From contig NZ_WWCL01000001.1 of assembly GCF_009857835.1 (NCBI RefSeq), forward strand, positions 744,001-808,000: a stretch of 64,000 nucleotides of DNA, read 5' to 3'. The position numbers were made by a program, and so were the translations under genes. Positions 41,842 through 54,825 of this stretch are shown piece by piece. Each line of letters starts with the position of its first letter. Position 1 is the first letter of the stretch. The DNA comes from Duganella fentianensis. Its GTDB lineage: Bacteria > Pseudomonadota > Gammaproteobacteria > Burkholderiales > Burkholderiaceae_D. The notes beneath the pieces are model-generated. The model did no database searches. It was given only the letters and a program-made list of their open reading frames with translations, and had not been told where the DNA came from.

Positions 41842-41952
41842 CTGTGATATTTTATACGACTCACAGGAGTAGAAATCATATATTTGACACTAGAGCAGGG
41901 GCAAGGCAAGCTGTCAGGCTAGAACAGCTTATTTAGCTTAGATAGCTTACGC
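41842..41952. promoter_or_regulatory. LysR/ilvD divergent control region
   Basis: Three structures are visible. CTGTGA at 41842 and TCACAG at 41861 form a 6-13-6 dyad of LysR type. AAGCTGT and ACAGCTT (41908-41930) form a 7-9-7 dyad. AGCTTA recurs three times at exact 9-base spacing (41926, 41935, 41944). A TTGACA at 41884 has no convincing -10. Confidence 0.45.
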
Positions 41953-42013
41953 TAAGGCGCTTAAAGCGGCCTTATCGTCCAAGCATCATACGTTGCACTA
42001 CCGGAGAGACATC

Positions 42014-43876
42014 ATGCCGCAATACCGTTCCCGCACTACCACCCACGGCCGCAACATGGCCGGCGCCCGCGCCCTGTGGCGCGCCACCGGCATGAAGGAT
42101 GGCGATTTCGATAAACCTATCGTTGCCGTGGTCAATTCCTTCACCCAGTTCGTGCCGGGCCACGTGCACCTGAAGGATCTGGGCCAGCTGGTGGCACGCG
42201 AGATCGAAAAAGCTGGCGGTGTCGCCAAGGAATTCAATACCATCGCCGTGGACGACGGCATCGCTATGGGCCACGGCGGCATGCTGTACTCGCTGCCGTC
42301 GCGTGACCTGATCGCCGATTCGGTGGAATACATGGTCAACGCCCACTGCGCCGATGCCATGGTGTGCATCTCCAACTGCGACAAGATCACCCCCGGCATG
42401 CTGATGGCCGCCATGCGTCTGAACATTCCGGTGGTATTCGTTTCCGGCGGCCCGATGGAAGCGGGCAAGGTGCTGAAAGTGGTGGACGGCTCGCAGAAAG
42501 TCATCAAGCTCGATCTGGTCGATGCCATGATCAAGGCCGGCGACCAGACCGTCAGCGATGCTGATGTAGCGGAAATCGAACGCTCGGCCTGCCCGACCTG
42601 CGGCTCCTGCTCTGGCATGTTCACCGCTAACTCGATGAACTGCCTGACCGAAGCGCTGGGCCTGTCCCTGCCCGGTAACGGCACCATCGTCGCTACCCAC
42701 GCCGACCGCGAACAGCTGTTCCTGCGCGCCGGCCGCCTGATCGTGGAACTGGCCAAGCGCCACTACGAGCAGGACGACTATTCCGTGCTGCCACGCTCGA
42801 TCGCCACCAAGGCCGCGTTCGAAAACGCCATGGCGCTGGACGTCTCCATGGGCGGTTCCACCAACACCGTGCTGCACCTGCTGGCAGCAGCGCACGAAGC
42901 TGGCGTGGCGTTCGACATGGCCGATATCGACCGCATCTCGCGCAAAGTGCCTTGCCTGTGCAAGGTAGCGCCGATGACGGATAAATTCCACATCGAAGAC
43001 GTGCACCGCGCGGGCGGCATCGTGGCGATTCTGGGCGAACTGGCACGTGCCGGTCTGCTCGACACTTCGCTGCCGACCATCCACGCGCCGACGCTGGCCG
43101 AAGCGATTGCGCGCAACGATATCAAGGTGAGCGACGATGCGGCTGTGCAGCAGCTGTTCCGTGCCGCGCCGGGCGGCGTACCGACCCAGGTGGCGTTCTC
43201 GCAATCGGAGCGTTACGAGGCACTCGATCTGGATCGCAGCACGGGCTGCATCCGCGACAAGGCGCACGCCTATTCGCAGGATGGCGGTCTGGCCGTCCTG
43301 TACGGCAATCTGGCCGTGAACGGTTGCATCGTCAAGACGGCCGGTGTGGATGAAAGCATCCTGAAATTCAGCGGCAAGGCACGTGTGTTCGAAAGCCAGG
43401 ACGCTGCAGTAGAAGGCATTCTGGGCGATACCGTGCATGAAGGCGATGTCGTCATCATCCGCTACGAAGGCCCGAAAGGTGGTCCCGGCATGCAGGAAAT
43501 GCTGTACCCGACTTCGTACATCAAATCCAAAGGTCTGGGCAAAGCCTGTGCGCTGCTGACGGATGGCCGCTTCTCCGGCGGTTCCTCCGGTCTGGTGATC
43601 GGTCACGCTTCGCCGGAAGCGGCCGAGGGTGGTGCCATCGGTCTGGTGGAAGAGGGCGATATGATCGATATCGATATTCCGGCCCGTACTATCAGCCTGC
43701 GTATCAGCGACGCAGAACTGGCTGCACGCCGTGTAGCGATGGACGCCCGTGGTGACGCTGCATGGAAGCCGGTCGATCGCCAGCGCTATGTGTCGCAGGC
43801 GCTGCAGGCTTATGCTGCGCTGACCACCTCGGCCGATCGCGGCGCCGTGCGTGACCTGTCTCAGATCAAGCGCTAA
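42014..43876 (+). CDS. ilvD: dihydroxy-acid dehydratase
   Basis: The product has 620 residues, close to E. coli IlvD (616). ATG at 42014 is used, with GGAGAG 5 bases upstream. Iron-sulfur cysteines are in [15 protein letters not shown] and [20 protein letters not shown], and [20 protein letters not shown] is the C-terminal signature. It converts dihydroxy-isovalerate and dihydroxy-methylvalerate to the 2-keto acids for valine and isoleucine synthesis. It diverges from a LysR regulator and ends in a strong terminator. Confidence 0.98.
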   Translation: MPQYRSRTTTHGRNMAGARALWRATGMKDGDFDKPIVAVVNSFTQFVPGHVHLKDLGQLVAREIEKAGGVAKEFNTIAVDDGIAMGHGGMLYSLPSRDLIADSVEYMVNAHCADAMVCISNCDKITPGMLMAAMRLNIPVVFVSGGPMEAGKVLKVVDGSQKVIKLDLVDAMIKAGDQTVSDADVAEIERSACPTCGSCSGMFTANSMNCLTEALGLSLPGNGTIVATHADREQLFLRAGRLIVELAKRHYEQDDYSVLPRSIATKAAFENAMALDVSMGGSTNTVLHLLAAAHEAGVAFDMADIDRISRKVPCLCKVAPMTDKFHIEDVHRAGGIVAILGELARAGLLDTSLPTIHAPTLAEAIARNDIKVSDDAAVQQLFRAAPGGVPTQVAFSQSERYEALDLDRSTGCIRDKAHAYSQDGGLAVLYGNLAVNGCIVKTAGVDESILKFSGKARVFESQDAAVEGILGDTVHEGDVVIIRYEGPKGGPGMQEMLYPTSYIKSKGLGKACALLTDGRFSGGSSGLVIGHASPEAAEGGAIGLVEEGDMIDIDIPARTISLRISDAELAARRVAMDARGDAAWKPVDRQRYVSQALQAYAALTTSADRGAVRDLSQIKR

Positions 43877-43898
43877 TTCAGTCTGTCTGAAGGCGTAT

Positions 43899-43932
43899 AT
43901 CCCGCTCCCTGTGGAGCGGGATTATTTTTTTG
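43899..43932. terminator. terminator after ilvD
   Basis: ATCCCGCTCC and GGAGCGGGAT form a perfect 10-bp stem with a CTGT loop, then TATTTTTTT. It overlaps the last codons of the convergent small gene. Confidence 0.9.
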
Positions 43933-44146
43933 TGCCGAACTCCTGCGCAACGCGGGCCCGGCGGCGCTTCTCGTCTTCGTTATGCGCTTTGCGTTTGTCC
44001 AGTCCCAGCAAGGGCTCCAGAAATTCGAACCAGATAAAGGCGAAAACCATCAGGCCGCCTATCCACCACCACGACAGCGTGGCAAAGCGCCACACCTCGA
44101 AGTAGCGCAGTCCGCACAGGGCGGCGATCAACAGGATGAGGGGCAT
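43922..44146 (-). CDS. small Trp-rich membrane protein (TIGR04438-like)
   Basis: The product has 74 residues. Two short hydrophobic segments (PLILLIAALCGLRYF and LSWWWIGGLMVFAFIWFEFL) flank FEVWRFAT, and a charged tail DKRKAHNEDEKRRRARVAQEF follows, cut here to the core pattern. Trp and Phe content is striking. It fits the small Trp-rich protein family known from betaproteobacteria, whose function is unknown. Convergent with ilvD. Confidence 0.8.
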   Translation of the reverse strand: MPLILLIAALCGLRYFEVWRFATLSWWWIGGLMVFAFIWFEFLEPLLGLDKRKAHNEDEKRRRARVAQEFGTKK

Positions 44147-44312
44147 GAGGGTCTCCTTCGGTACTCGATTCTATTTTACTTGCTCTCTGGAAATTTCAAA
44201 GGTGTTTTTATGTGTCGCGTCAACGCCTAAACTCGCATTGACGTTAATAGCAACAGGCGAAAACACGGTAGAATGGCCTATAGAATTGCTTAGTACTCAA
44301 CTGGAGAAAACG

Positions 44313-44633
44313 ATGAAACGTAACGTAATGATGGCTGGTCTGGTTCTGGTGTCGGCTTTCGCTTCGCAAGCTGCTATGGCTGATGCTGGCGCTGATCTGG
44401 CAAAAGCTAAAAACTGCCTGGCTTGCCACGCAGTTGCTACCAAACTGGTAGGCCCAGCTTACAAAGATGTAGCTGCTAAATACGCTGGTCAGAAAGATGC
44501 AGAAGCCAAGCTGGTCACCAAAGTACTGAAGGGTGGTTCGGGCACCTGGGGCGCTATCCCTATGCCAGCTAACCCACAGGTGAACGAAGCTGAAGCCAAA
44601 ACTCTGGTGAAATGGGTTCTGGCACAAAAATAA
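44313..44633 (+). CDS. class I cytochrome c (c551/c552 type)
   Basis: The product has 106 residues; ATG 44313 has GGAG 6 bases upstream. A signal peptide of about 24 residues ends AAMADA. The haem motif CLACH sits near residue 35, and the Met axial ligand in AIPMPANP near residue 85. It is a small periplasmic electron carrier like cytochromes c551/c552. Its AT-richer, highly uniform codon use suggests strong expression. The partner oxidase or reductase is not in the window. Confidence 0.95.
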   Translation: MKRNVMMAGLVLVSAFASQAAMADAGADLAKAKNCLACHAVATKLVGPAYKDVAAKYAGQKDAEAKLVTKVLKGGSGTWGAIPMPANPQVNEAEAKTLVKWVLAQK

Positions 44634-44649
44634 GCCTTCCCCGTGAAGC

Positions 44650-44682
44650 AAAAAAAAACGCGCTAACTAGCGCGTTTTTTTT
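44650..44682. terminator. bidirectional terminator between cytochrome c and livK-like gene
   Basis: A-run, ACGCGCTA, ACT, TAGCGCGT and an eight-base T-run form a strong symmetric terminator serving both convergent genes. Confidence 0.92.
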
Positions 44683-44719
44683 CGTCTGGAGCCAGTCGCA
44701 GCTGGCTCCATATTCGGTC

Positions 44720-45862
44720 TTACTTGACCACTTCCATCTTGGTCTTTTTGCCATCCTTGTAGGTGAACAGGGTCAGCGCGCCATCTTTGATGTCGCCCTT
44801 GCTGTCGAACATGATCATGCCCGTCACACCCTGATGCTGGATTTTCTGCAGCACGGGCAGGTATTTGGCTGGCTCGGCCGAATTGGCCTGCTGCATGGCA
44901 GCTGCCATCGTCATCACCGAGTCATACACATAGGGCGCGTACAGCTGCACATCGGAGTTGTACTTCTTCTTGTAGCGGGCGACGAAGTCATCCATGTTCT
45001 TTTGCAGTTCGGCCGTCACACCGCCCGCTTCGGCACACACCACCATTTCATTGGCCGCGCCTTCGCCGGCCAGCTTAGGCAGGGCCTCCGTGCACATGCC
45101 GTCGCCGCCCATGTAGCGCGCCTTGATGCCCAGCGCCTTCATCTGACGCAACAGGGGGCCGCCTACCGAATCCATGCCGCCGAAGAAGACCAATTCAGGA
45201 TTCTTGGCCTTGATGGTGGTAAGGATGGCGTTGAAGTCGGTTGCCTTGTCGGTGGTGAATTCCTTGGCGACGATCTGTACGCCGGCACCGGCCTTCTTGG
45301 CGCCCTTGATGAACTCGTCTGCCACACCCTGACCGTAGGCCGTGCGGTCATCGATCACGGCAATCTTTTTCACGCCCAGTTTGTTGACGGCGTACGAGCC
45401 CAGCGTGCCGCCCAGCTTGGCATCATTGGCGACCACGCGGAATACCGAGTTAAAGCCTTGCTGGGTGTATTTGGTCTGGGTGGTGGCCGGCGAAATCTGC
45501 GGGATGCCGGCGTCGTGGTAAATCTTGGAAGCCGGGATGGAGGTGCCCGAATTCAGGTGGCCGATCACGCCCTGTACTTTGGCATCGACCAGTTTCTGTG
45601 CCACGGCCGTACCCTGTTTCGGGTCGCCGCCGTCATCTTCCAGCATCAGGGTGAACTTGACGGCTTTGCCGCCGATCTTGATGCCTTTTGCGTTCAGTTC
45701 TTCTACCGCCATCTTGGCACCATTTTCATTGTCCTTGCCGAGGTGGGCCGACGGGCCGGAGACAGGGGCAACGTGACCGAGCTTGATGACTTCCTGCGCG
45801 TGAGCGCCTGCAGTAAAAGCCAGAGCAATAGCGAGCGGCATGAACTTGGTCTTGAACAGCAT
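44720..45862 (-). CDS. branched-chain amino acid ABC transporter substrate-binding protein
   Basis: The product has 380 residues. ATG 45862 is preferred because GGAGG lies 6 bases upstream, whereas the ATG at 45868 abuts it. Residues 1-22 form a signal peptide ending GAHA-Q. EVIKLGHVAPVSGPSAHLGKD and NGAKMAVEELNAKGI are typical of LivJ/LivK. The protein should bind Leu/Ile/Val or related amino acids in the periplasm. No permease or ATPase genes are adjacent, so it is an orphan binding protein that would join a transporter encoded elsewhere. Confidence 0.93.
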   Translation of the reverse strand: MLFKTKFMPLAIALAFTAGAHAQEVIKLGHVAPVSGPSAHLGKDNENGAKMAVEELNAKGIKIGGKAVKFTLMLEDDGGDPKQGTAVAQKLVDAKVQGVIGHLNSGTSIPASKIYHDAGIPQISPATTQTKYTQQGFNSVFRVVANDAKLGGTLGSYAVNKLGVKKIAVIDDRTAYGQGVADEFIKGAKKAGAGVQIVAKEFTTDKATDFNAILTTIKAKNPELVFFGGMDSVGGPLLRQMKALGIKARYMGGDGMCTEALPKLAGEGAANEMVVCAEAGGVTAELQKNMDDFVARYKKKYNSDVQLYAPYVYDSVMTMAAAMQQANSAEPAKYLPVLQKIQHQGVTGMIMFDSKGDIKDGALTLFTYKDGKKTKMEVVK

Positions 45863-46087
45863 ATACATCCTCCAATGGTTGAATAGCGACATGGTGCGCG
45901 GACGCGGCAGAATTCTCTGCAAGAGCCATACCGTACAACAAAATATGCATGCCGGATAGGAAAGATTGCTGCAGTGTGGGGATTTCGCAGAGCATGCCCT
46001 GCGCTGTGGCAGGTTTGCGCTCAGGTGGGGCGGTAGATGCACCATGACGGGCATCTACCGGCAGCCGTGAATGGCTAATGATGGTGC

Positions 46088-46483
46088 TTACTTCTTGCGT
46101 GCTTGCAGGTGGATCAGTTCCTGCGTCACTGCACGGGCGACGATTTTTTCGATGGTGTCGTGCAGGCCCACGCGCACTTCATTGGTGAGGTCGCGCAGGG
46201 CGTGGTTGAGCACCTCGGCCATGCTGTCCTTGATGCGCTGCTCGAGCACGAAATCGACGCGCGACAGCAGGCGCTGCATGATACGGCTGGACAGGCGGTG
46301 CTCCATGGCTTCCCATTCCGCATCGGTCCAGTTTTCTATGGCATCTTCTTCCAGTTGTGCCGCCAGCTCGGCACGACGGGGTGGGGCGGCTTCGCCCGGT
46401 AGCAGGTCGTCGCCCAAGGCGTCGACCTTCATTACTTCCGTCAAGACAGGGATGCTGGCATCAAATGATGGTGCTTGGCTCAT
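46088..46483 (-). CDS. hypothetical protein, DUF2486-like
   Basis: The product has 131 residues. It begins SQAPSFDASIPVLTEVMKV and has a helical C-terminal half (MEHRLSSRIMQRLLSRVDFV). The SIPVLTEV start and position next to holC match the DUF2486 family of Burkholderiales. Function is unknown. It overlaps holC by 4 bases (ATGA), so the two are translated together. Confidence 0.78.
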   Translation of the reverse strand: MSQAPSFDASIPVLTEVMKVDALGDDLLPGEAAPPRRAELAAQLEEDAIENWTDAEWEAMEHRLSSRIMQRLLSRVDFVLEQRIKDSMAEVLNHALRDLTNEVRVGLHDTIEKIVARAVTQELIHLQARKK

Positions 46484-46905
46484 GATTTTCCTGTGACAAA
46501 GTGGGTGAGTGGATAGGCTTGCTGCTTGTAGGCGCTGTAGCGCTTGCGGCCTGCGGCCGCATCTTCCTCGTCGGAGGATATGATTTCTATCACGCGCGCA
46601 AACTGGTCCAGCGTGGCCGGCGTGCGGCGCGACAGATTAATTAATAATTCGCGGTGTGGTAATTCTGCCGCATCGTTGTCCGTGAGCAGCACCGGCGTCT
46701 GTGTGGCCAGTGCATCGCTGGCGGCCACGTGAGGCAGAAAGTCGGTGGCGGAAAAAGTCCACATCGCCGCATCAAGTTCGGCTAGCTGGCTGGCATCGTC
46801 GGTCATCAGCACCACCATGTGCTGGGCCGAGCGGGCTTTGCGCACCAGCCGGCAGGCATAGGCGATTTTGTCCGGCACATTGGTGTGGAAGTCGATGCGG
46901 GTCAT
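46480..46905 (-). CDS. holC: DNA polymerase III chi subunit
   Basis: The product has 141 residues, the normal size. It begins TRIDFHTNVPDKIAYACRLV and contains VVLMTDDASQLAELDAAMWTF, TPVLLTDNDAAELPHRELLI and AYKQQAYPLTHF, the order of chi proteins. Chi links the clamp loader to SSB during replication. The usual upstream neighbour pepA is absent. Confidence 0.93.
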   Translation of the reverse strand: MTRIDFHTNVPDKIAYACRLVRKARSAQHMVVLMTDDASQLAELDAAMWTFSATDFLPHVAASDALATQTPVLLTDNDAAELPHRELLINLSRRTPATLDQFARVIEIISSDEEDAAAGRKRYSAYKQQAYPLTHFVTGKS

Positions 46906-47193
46906 GGTGCGATTATCTCGTAGTTTGTTCAGGCTCTTACTGTGCTGGGGCGCCGGGGCTAGCCCCTTGCTGAGCGGGAAAATGCAGCACTTTTCAGCAG
47001 GGTGAACGAGCAGTGTAAGGGAAAATCCGTTCGGGCGCTGGCATCGCTTTTGCTACCGTGCGTGCAGTTTTTACCTGCTTGACTTGCTTGCCATTTATGC
47101 GTGCCTAGCCCGTGTTGCGGCGTTAGCACAGACCGGATTTTATTGTTGCAAATTGCGCCGGATGGGAGTCATCCGGCGCAGCAAAATGTAGCG
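46906..47193. other. intergenic region between holC and oligopeptidase A gene
   Basis: No gene or RNA was recognised in these 288 bases. The only clear structure is the hairpin at 47154-47180. Confidence 0.5.
47154..47180 (-). terminator. hairpin after oligopeptidase A gene
   Basis: TGCGCCGGATG and CATCCGGCGCA form a perfect 11-bp stem with a 5-base loop, 14 bases beyond the stop. Only a short AT-rich tail follows. Confidence 0.65.
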
Positions 47194-49266
47194 TCAGGCT
47201 GCCATACCGCTGTGACGCAGCAGCGCATCGATGCTGGGTTCGCGGCCACGGAAAGCCGTGAACGATTCCAGCGCCGGACGCGAGCCGCCCACAGACAGAA
47301 TCTCTTCGAGGTAGCGCTTGCCCGTTTCCGCCGTGGCAGCAGGGCTGATGGCCTGCGCTTCTTCGAAGGCGGCATACACATCGGCCGACAGCACTTCGGC
47401 CCACTTGTAGCTGTAGTAGCCGGCCGCGTAGCCACCGGCAAAGATATGGCCGAAGGAATTCTGGAAGCGGTTGAAGGCAGGCGGAATGATCAGCGCGAAC
47501 TGCTGGCGTACACCGTCGATGACTGCCTGCACCGACTGGCTGCCGTTGGCATCGTAATCGTAGTGCAGATGCATATCGAGCAGCGAGAATTCCACCTGAC
47601 GCAGGGTCTGCAGGCCGGACTGGAAATTCTTCGCAGCCAGCATCTTGTCGTACAGCGCGCGCGGCAGCGGCTCGCCCGTGGTCGCGTGGGCTGTCATGTG
47701 CTCCAGCACATCCCACTCCCAGCAGAAGTTTTCCATGAACTGCGATGGCAGTTCTACTGCATCCCATTCCACGCCGGAGATGCCCGATACGCCCAGTTCA
47801 TCGACAACGGTCAGCATGTGGTGCAGGCCATGGCCGAACTCGTGGAACAGGGTGATCACTTCATCGTGGGTGAACAGCGAAGGCTGGGCCACGCCATCGA
47901 CTACGGCAGGCTCGGTGAAGTTGCAGGTGAGGTAGGCGACAGGCGTCTGCACCTTGTCGCCGCTGGCGCGGCGGCCACGGGCATCGTCCATCCATGCGCC
48001 ACCGCTCTTGCCGGCGCGTGCATACAAATCGAGGTAGAACTGGCCTATCAGTTTGCCGGCGCGTTCGATGCGGAAGAAGCGCACGTCCGGATGCCAGACG
48101 GGGGCGCTATCGGTTTTGATTTCGACGTTGAACAGGCGCTGGATCAGGCGGAACAGGCCATCGACCACTTTCGGTTCAGGGAAGTACTGCTTCACTTCCT
48201 GTGCCGAGAAGGCGTAGCGGCGTTCCTGCAGCTTTTCCGAAGCGTAGGGAATATCCCAGGCCTTGAGTTCATCGAGGCCCAGTTCTGCACGCGCGAACTG
48301 TTTCAGTTCGTCGAGATCCTGCTGGGCGTAAGGGCGCGCACGCTGGGCCAGATCTTCGAGGAAGCTGATGACCTGTTCAGGCGATTGCGCCATCTTAGGC
48401 ACCAGCGACACTTCGGCAAAGTTGCGGTAACCGAGCAGCTTGGCTTCTTCGTCACGCAGCTTGAGCAGGGTGACGATGTTGGCTGTGTTGTCCCAGTCTT
48501 CCTTTTTGCTGAAGCCCTCGGCCTGATCGGAAGCCTTGGTGGCATTGGCGCGGTAGATGGTTTCGCGCAGTTCGCGTTTGTCGGCAAACTGCAGCAGCGG
48601 GAAGTAGGACGGGAAATGCAGCGAGAATTCGTAGCCGGCCTTGCCATCTTTCTCGGCGGCGGCGCGCGCAGCGGCTTTTACGTCAGCCGGCACGCCGGCC
48701 AGATCGGCCTCATCGGCTACCAGCAGTTTGAAATCGTTGGTGGCGTCGAGCACGTTTTCCGAGAAGCGCGTGGATACGGCCGCGTGCTGCTCCTGAATTT
48801 CAGCGTAGCGCTCTTTCTGTTCCGCTGGCAGTTCGGCGCCGCCCATGCGGAAGTCGCGCACAGCATTGTCGATGATGCGCTGGCGCGCTGGCGACAGCGT
48901 GGCGAATTCGGCGCTGGCGCGCAGCGCCTTGTATTTAGCGAACAGCACTTCGTTCTGGCCCAGTGCGGTCCAGAACTCCGTGACTTTAGGCTGGTTCTCG
49001 TTGTAGGTGGCGCGCAGCTCGGGCGTATCCACCACATTGTTGAGATGACTGACGATGCCCCATGCGCGGCCCAGCAGTTCCGTCGCCTGTTCCAGCGGCG
49101 CGACGAAATTGTCCCAGCTTACTTGCTCTTGCGGTGCTTCCAGTTGCGACACCACGGCACGGCTCTGTGCCAGCAGGGTGTCGATAGCAGGCGTGACGTG
49201 CTCGGCCTTGATGGCGTCGAAGCGCGGCAGGCCGGAAAAGTCCAGCAGGGGATTCTGTTCAGTCAT
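47194..49266 (-). CDS. prlC: oligopeptidase A, M3 family zinc metallopeptidase
   Basis: The product has 690 residues, matching E. coli PrlC (680). It begins TEQNPLLDFSGLPRFDAIKAEHVTPAI. The zinc motif is LFHEFGHGLHHML near residue 463, with the third ligand in the downstream GVEWDAVELPSQFMENF segment. It degrades short peptides, including cleaved signal peptides, in the cytoplasm. It precedes nothing on its own strand until holC and follows folD by 29 bases, so folD and prlC may be cotranscribed. Confidence 0.96.
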   Translation of the reverse strand: MTEQNPLLDFSGLPRFDAIKAEHVTPAIDTLLAQSRAVVSQLEAPQEQVSWDNFVAPLEQATELLGRAWGIVSHLNNVVDTPELRATYNENQPKVTEFWTALGQNEVLFAKYKALRASAEFATLSPARQRIIDNAVRDFRMGGAELPAEQKERYAEIQEQHAAVSTRFSENVLDATNDFKLLVADEADLAGVPADVKAAARAAAEKDGKAGYEFSLHFPSYFPLLQFADKRELRETIYRANATKASDQAEGFSKKEDWDNTANIVTLLKLRDEEAKLLGYRNFAEVSLVPKMAQSPEQVISFLEDLAQRARPYAQQDLDELKQFARAELGLDELKAWDIPYASEKLQERRYAFSAQEVKQYFPEPKVVDGLFRLIQRLFNVEIKTDSAPVWHPDVRFFRIERAGKLIGQFYLDLYARAGKSGGAWMDDARGRRASGDKVQTPVAYLTCNFTEPAVVDGVAQPSLFTHDEVITLFHEFGHGLHHMLTVVDELGVSGISGVEWDAVELPSQFMENFCWEWDVLEHMTAHATTGEPLPRALYDKMLAAKNFQSGLQTLRQVEFSLLDMHLHYDYDANGSQSVQAVIDGVRQQFALIIPPAFNRFQNSFGHIFAGGYAAGYYSYKWAEVLSADVYAAFEEAQAISPAATAETGKRYLEEILSVGGSRPALESFTAFRGREPSIDALLRHSGMAA

Positions 49267-49295
49267 CTCGTATCCAGTCCGTTGAAGGGTAATCT

Positions 49296-50141
<846 letters not shown>

Positions 50142-50260
50142 GATGTGGGCAGAGTGAAGAGGGAAAGAGAGGGAAAGCGTGATTATAAGGCCGCAGCGCC
50201 CATTGCGCCGCGTTTCCTGCATGTTCGGGTGTTGCGCTGCACAAGTTTTTCATAGGGAAA

Positions 50261-50295
50261 TTTCATAATACGAAATGTCATATCGTAATTTGAAA
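50261..50295. promoter_or_regulatory. 35-bp imperfect palindrome overlapping aceE -35
   Basis: TTTCATAATACGA (50261-50273) and TCGTAATTTGAAA (50283-50295) pair at 11 of 13 positions across 9 bases. The right arm contains the -35 hexamer, so a bound repressor would block RNA polymerase. Confidence 0.5.
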
Positions 50296-50318
50296 AAGCC
50301 CGAAAGTGCTGTTAGAAT
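50290..50318 (+). promoter_or_regulatory. sigma-70 promoter of aceE-aceF-lpdA
   Basis: TTGAAA at 50290-50295 and TAGAAT at 50313-50318 are 17 bases apart. A leader of about 85 bases precedes the aceE ATG. Confidence 0.75.
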
Positions 50319-50409
50319 CCGCACACGGCTTAGTAGTATTGGTAAATAATCAGCGTAAAAACCCTTTCGGCACAGGCGGATCGGGCCCTTAACTCAGGAG
50401 ACTTCATAC

Positions 50410-53100
<2,691 letters not shown>

Positions 53101-53130
53101 TCCGCTGATAAAAGATACGGAGCAAACGCT

Positions 53131-54816
53131 ATGAGCATTGTGGAAGTTAAAGTCCCGGATATCGGTGATTTCAAGGAAGTGGAAATCATCGAGCTGATGG
53201 TTAAAGTCGGCGACACCATCAAGGTCGATCAGTCGCTGATCACCGTTGAATCGGATAAAGCCAGTATGGAAATTCCTTCGTCCGCTGCGGGCGTGGTGAA
53301 GGAAATCAAAGTTAAAGTCGGTGACAAGGTTGCCGAAGGTTCGCTGCTGCTGATGGTGGAAGCGGATGGCGCGGCTGCTGCTCCTGCGGCGGCAGCACCT
53401 GCACCTGCTGCCGCTGCTGCGCCTGCACCAGCCCCTGCGGCTGCTGCACCAGCGCCTGCTGCCCCTGCGGCAGCAGCCGGTCCGGTGGAAGTCACCGTGC
53501 CGGACATCGGCGACTTCAAGGAAGTGGAAGTGATCGAAGTCATGGTCAAAGTGGGCGACACCATCAAGGTAGACCAGTCGCTGCTGACCGTGGAATCGGA
53601 CAAGGCCAGCATGGAAATCCCTTCGTCGCACGCCGGCGTGGTGAAAGAAATGCGCGTCAAGGTCGGCGATAAAGTCGGCATGGGCAGCGTAGTGCTGGTG
53701 GTTGAAGCGACCGGCGGCGCTGCTGCGCCTGCAGCTGCACCGGCTGCTGCCGCGCCAGCCGCAGCCCCTGCTGCTGCCGCGCCAGCCGCAGCCCCTGCTG
53801 CTGCTGCCGCTGCTGCGAGCGCACCTGCTGCTGCGCCAGCTGCCGCAGCGTCGCAAGGTTCGGTACAGACCAGCAAACTGGCACACGCTTCGCCATCGAT
53901 CCGCAAGTTCGCCCGCGAACTGGGCGTGGATCTGGGCAAAGTGCCGGGTTCGGGTCCGAAAGGCCGCATCACCCAGCAGGACGTACAGAACTTCGTCAAG
54001 GGCGTGATGGCTGGTACCGTGGCCGCACCTGCCGGCGCTGCTGCAGGTGGTTCGGTAGGCGGTGGTGGCAACTTCAGCGTGCTGCCATGGCCGTCGCTGG
54101 ACTTCAGCAAATTCGGCGAAACCGAACTGCTGCCACTGTCGCGCATCAAGAAGATTTCCGGTCCTAATCTGCACCGCAACTGGGTACAGATTCCGCACGT
54201 TACCCAGTTCGACGATGCCGACATCACCGATCTGGAAGCGTTCCGCGTCGAGACCAATAATGCCAATGCCAAGAACAAGGATGCCGCCAAGCTGACCATG
54301 CTGGCCTTCGTGATCAAGGCATCCGTGGCCGCGCTGAAGAAATTCCCGACCTTCAATGCCTCGCTGGACGAGAAGGGCGAGAACCTGATTCTGAAGAAGT
54401 ACTACAACATCGGCTTCGCGGCCGATACGCCAAATGGTCTGGTAGTGCCGGTGGTGAAAAACGCCGACCAGAAATCGGTCTCTCAGATCGCGCGCGAAAT
54501 GACGGAACTGTCGGCACAGGCACGCGAAGGCAAGCTGAAACCGACCGATATGCAGGGCGCTACCTTCACCATCTCGTCGCTGGGCGGCATCGGTGGTACC
54601 CACTTCACGCCTATCGTGAATGCGCCGGAAGTGGCGATTCTGGGTCTGTCGAAAGCTTCCATCAAGCCGGTATGGGATGGCAAAGCCTTCCAGCCTCGTT
54701 TGATGATGGGTACTTCGCTGTCCTACGATCACCGCGTGGTCGATGGTGCAATGGGCGCCCGCTTCTCCGTGTACCTGAGCGAAGTGCTCGGCGATATGCG
54801 CAAAATTCTGCTGTAA
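53131..54816 (+). CDS. aceF: pyruvate dehydrogenase E2, dihydrolipoamide acetyltransferase
   Basis: The product has 561 residues. Two lipoyl domains occupy about residues 2-80 and 119-195, each with the lipoylated ESDKASME. Long Ala/Pro linkers follow each. The E1/E3-binding domain is [15 protein letters not shown]...[11 protein letters not shown] near 252-290. The catalytic domain ends with the active-site DHRVVDG. E. coli AceF has three lipoyl domains; here the third near-copy sits on LpdA. GGAG lies 8 bases before the ATG. Confidence 0.98.
   Translation: MSIVEVKVPDIGDFKEVEIIELMVKVGDTIKVDQSLITVESDKASMEIPSSAAGVVKEIKVKVGDKVAEGSLLLMVEADGAAAAPAAAAPAPAAAAAPAPAPAAAAPAPAAPAAAAGPVEVTVPDIGDFKEVEVIEVMVKVGDTIKVDQSLLTVESDKASMEIPSSHAGVVKEMRVKVGDKVGMGSVVLVVEATGGAAAPAAAPAAAAPAAAPAAAAPAAAPAAAAAAASAPAAAPAAAASQGSVQTSKLAHASPSIRKFARELGVDLGKVPGSGPKGRITQQDVQNFVKGVMAGTVAAPAGAAAGGSVGGGGNFSVLPWPSLDFSKFGETELLPLSRIKKISGPNLHRNWVQIPHVTQFDDADITDLEAFRVETNNANAKNKDAAKLTMLAFVIKASVAALKKFPTFNASLDEKGENLILKKYYNIGFAADTPNGLVVPVVKNADQKSVSQIAREMTELSAQAREGKLKPTDMQGATFTISSLGGIGGTHFTPIVNAPEVAILGLSKASIKPVWDGKAFQPRLMMGTSLSYDHRVVDGAMGARFSVYLSEVLGDMRKILL
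53743..53796 (+). repeat. 27-bp perfect tandem duplication in aceF linker
   Basis: Two identical 27-base units encode the Ala/Pro-rich hinge, followed by part of a third. The flanking sequence is also GCTGCT-rich, so copy number may vary by slippage without breaking the frame. Confidence 0.9.
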
Positions 54817-54825
54817 GGAGCGACT

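Noticed and set aside
41842..41866. CRP-like site (TGTGA...TCACA) upstream of the LysR gene
   Set aside because: The arms are 13-15 bases apart instead of the 6 required for CRP; a LysR-type dyad fits better.
46970..47010. Possible tRNA or small RNA in the holC-prlC gap
   Set aside because: GC-rich snippets such as GGGGCTAGCCCC form only short hairpins; no cloverleaf or T-loop was found.
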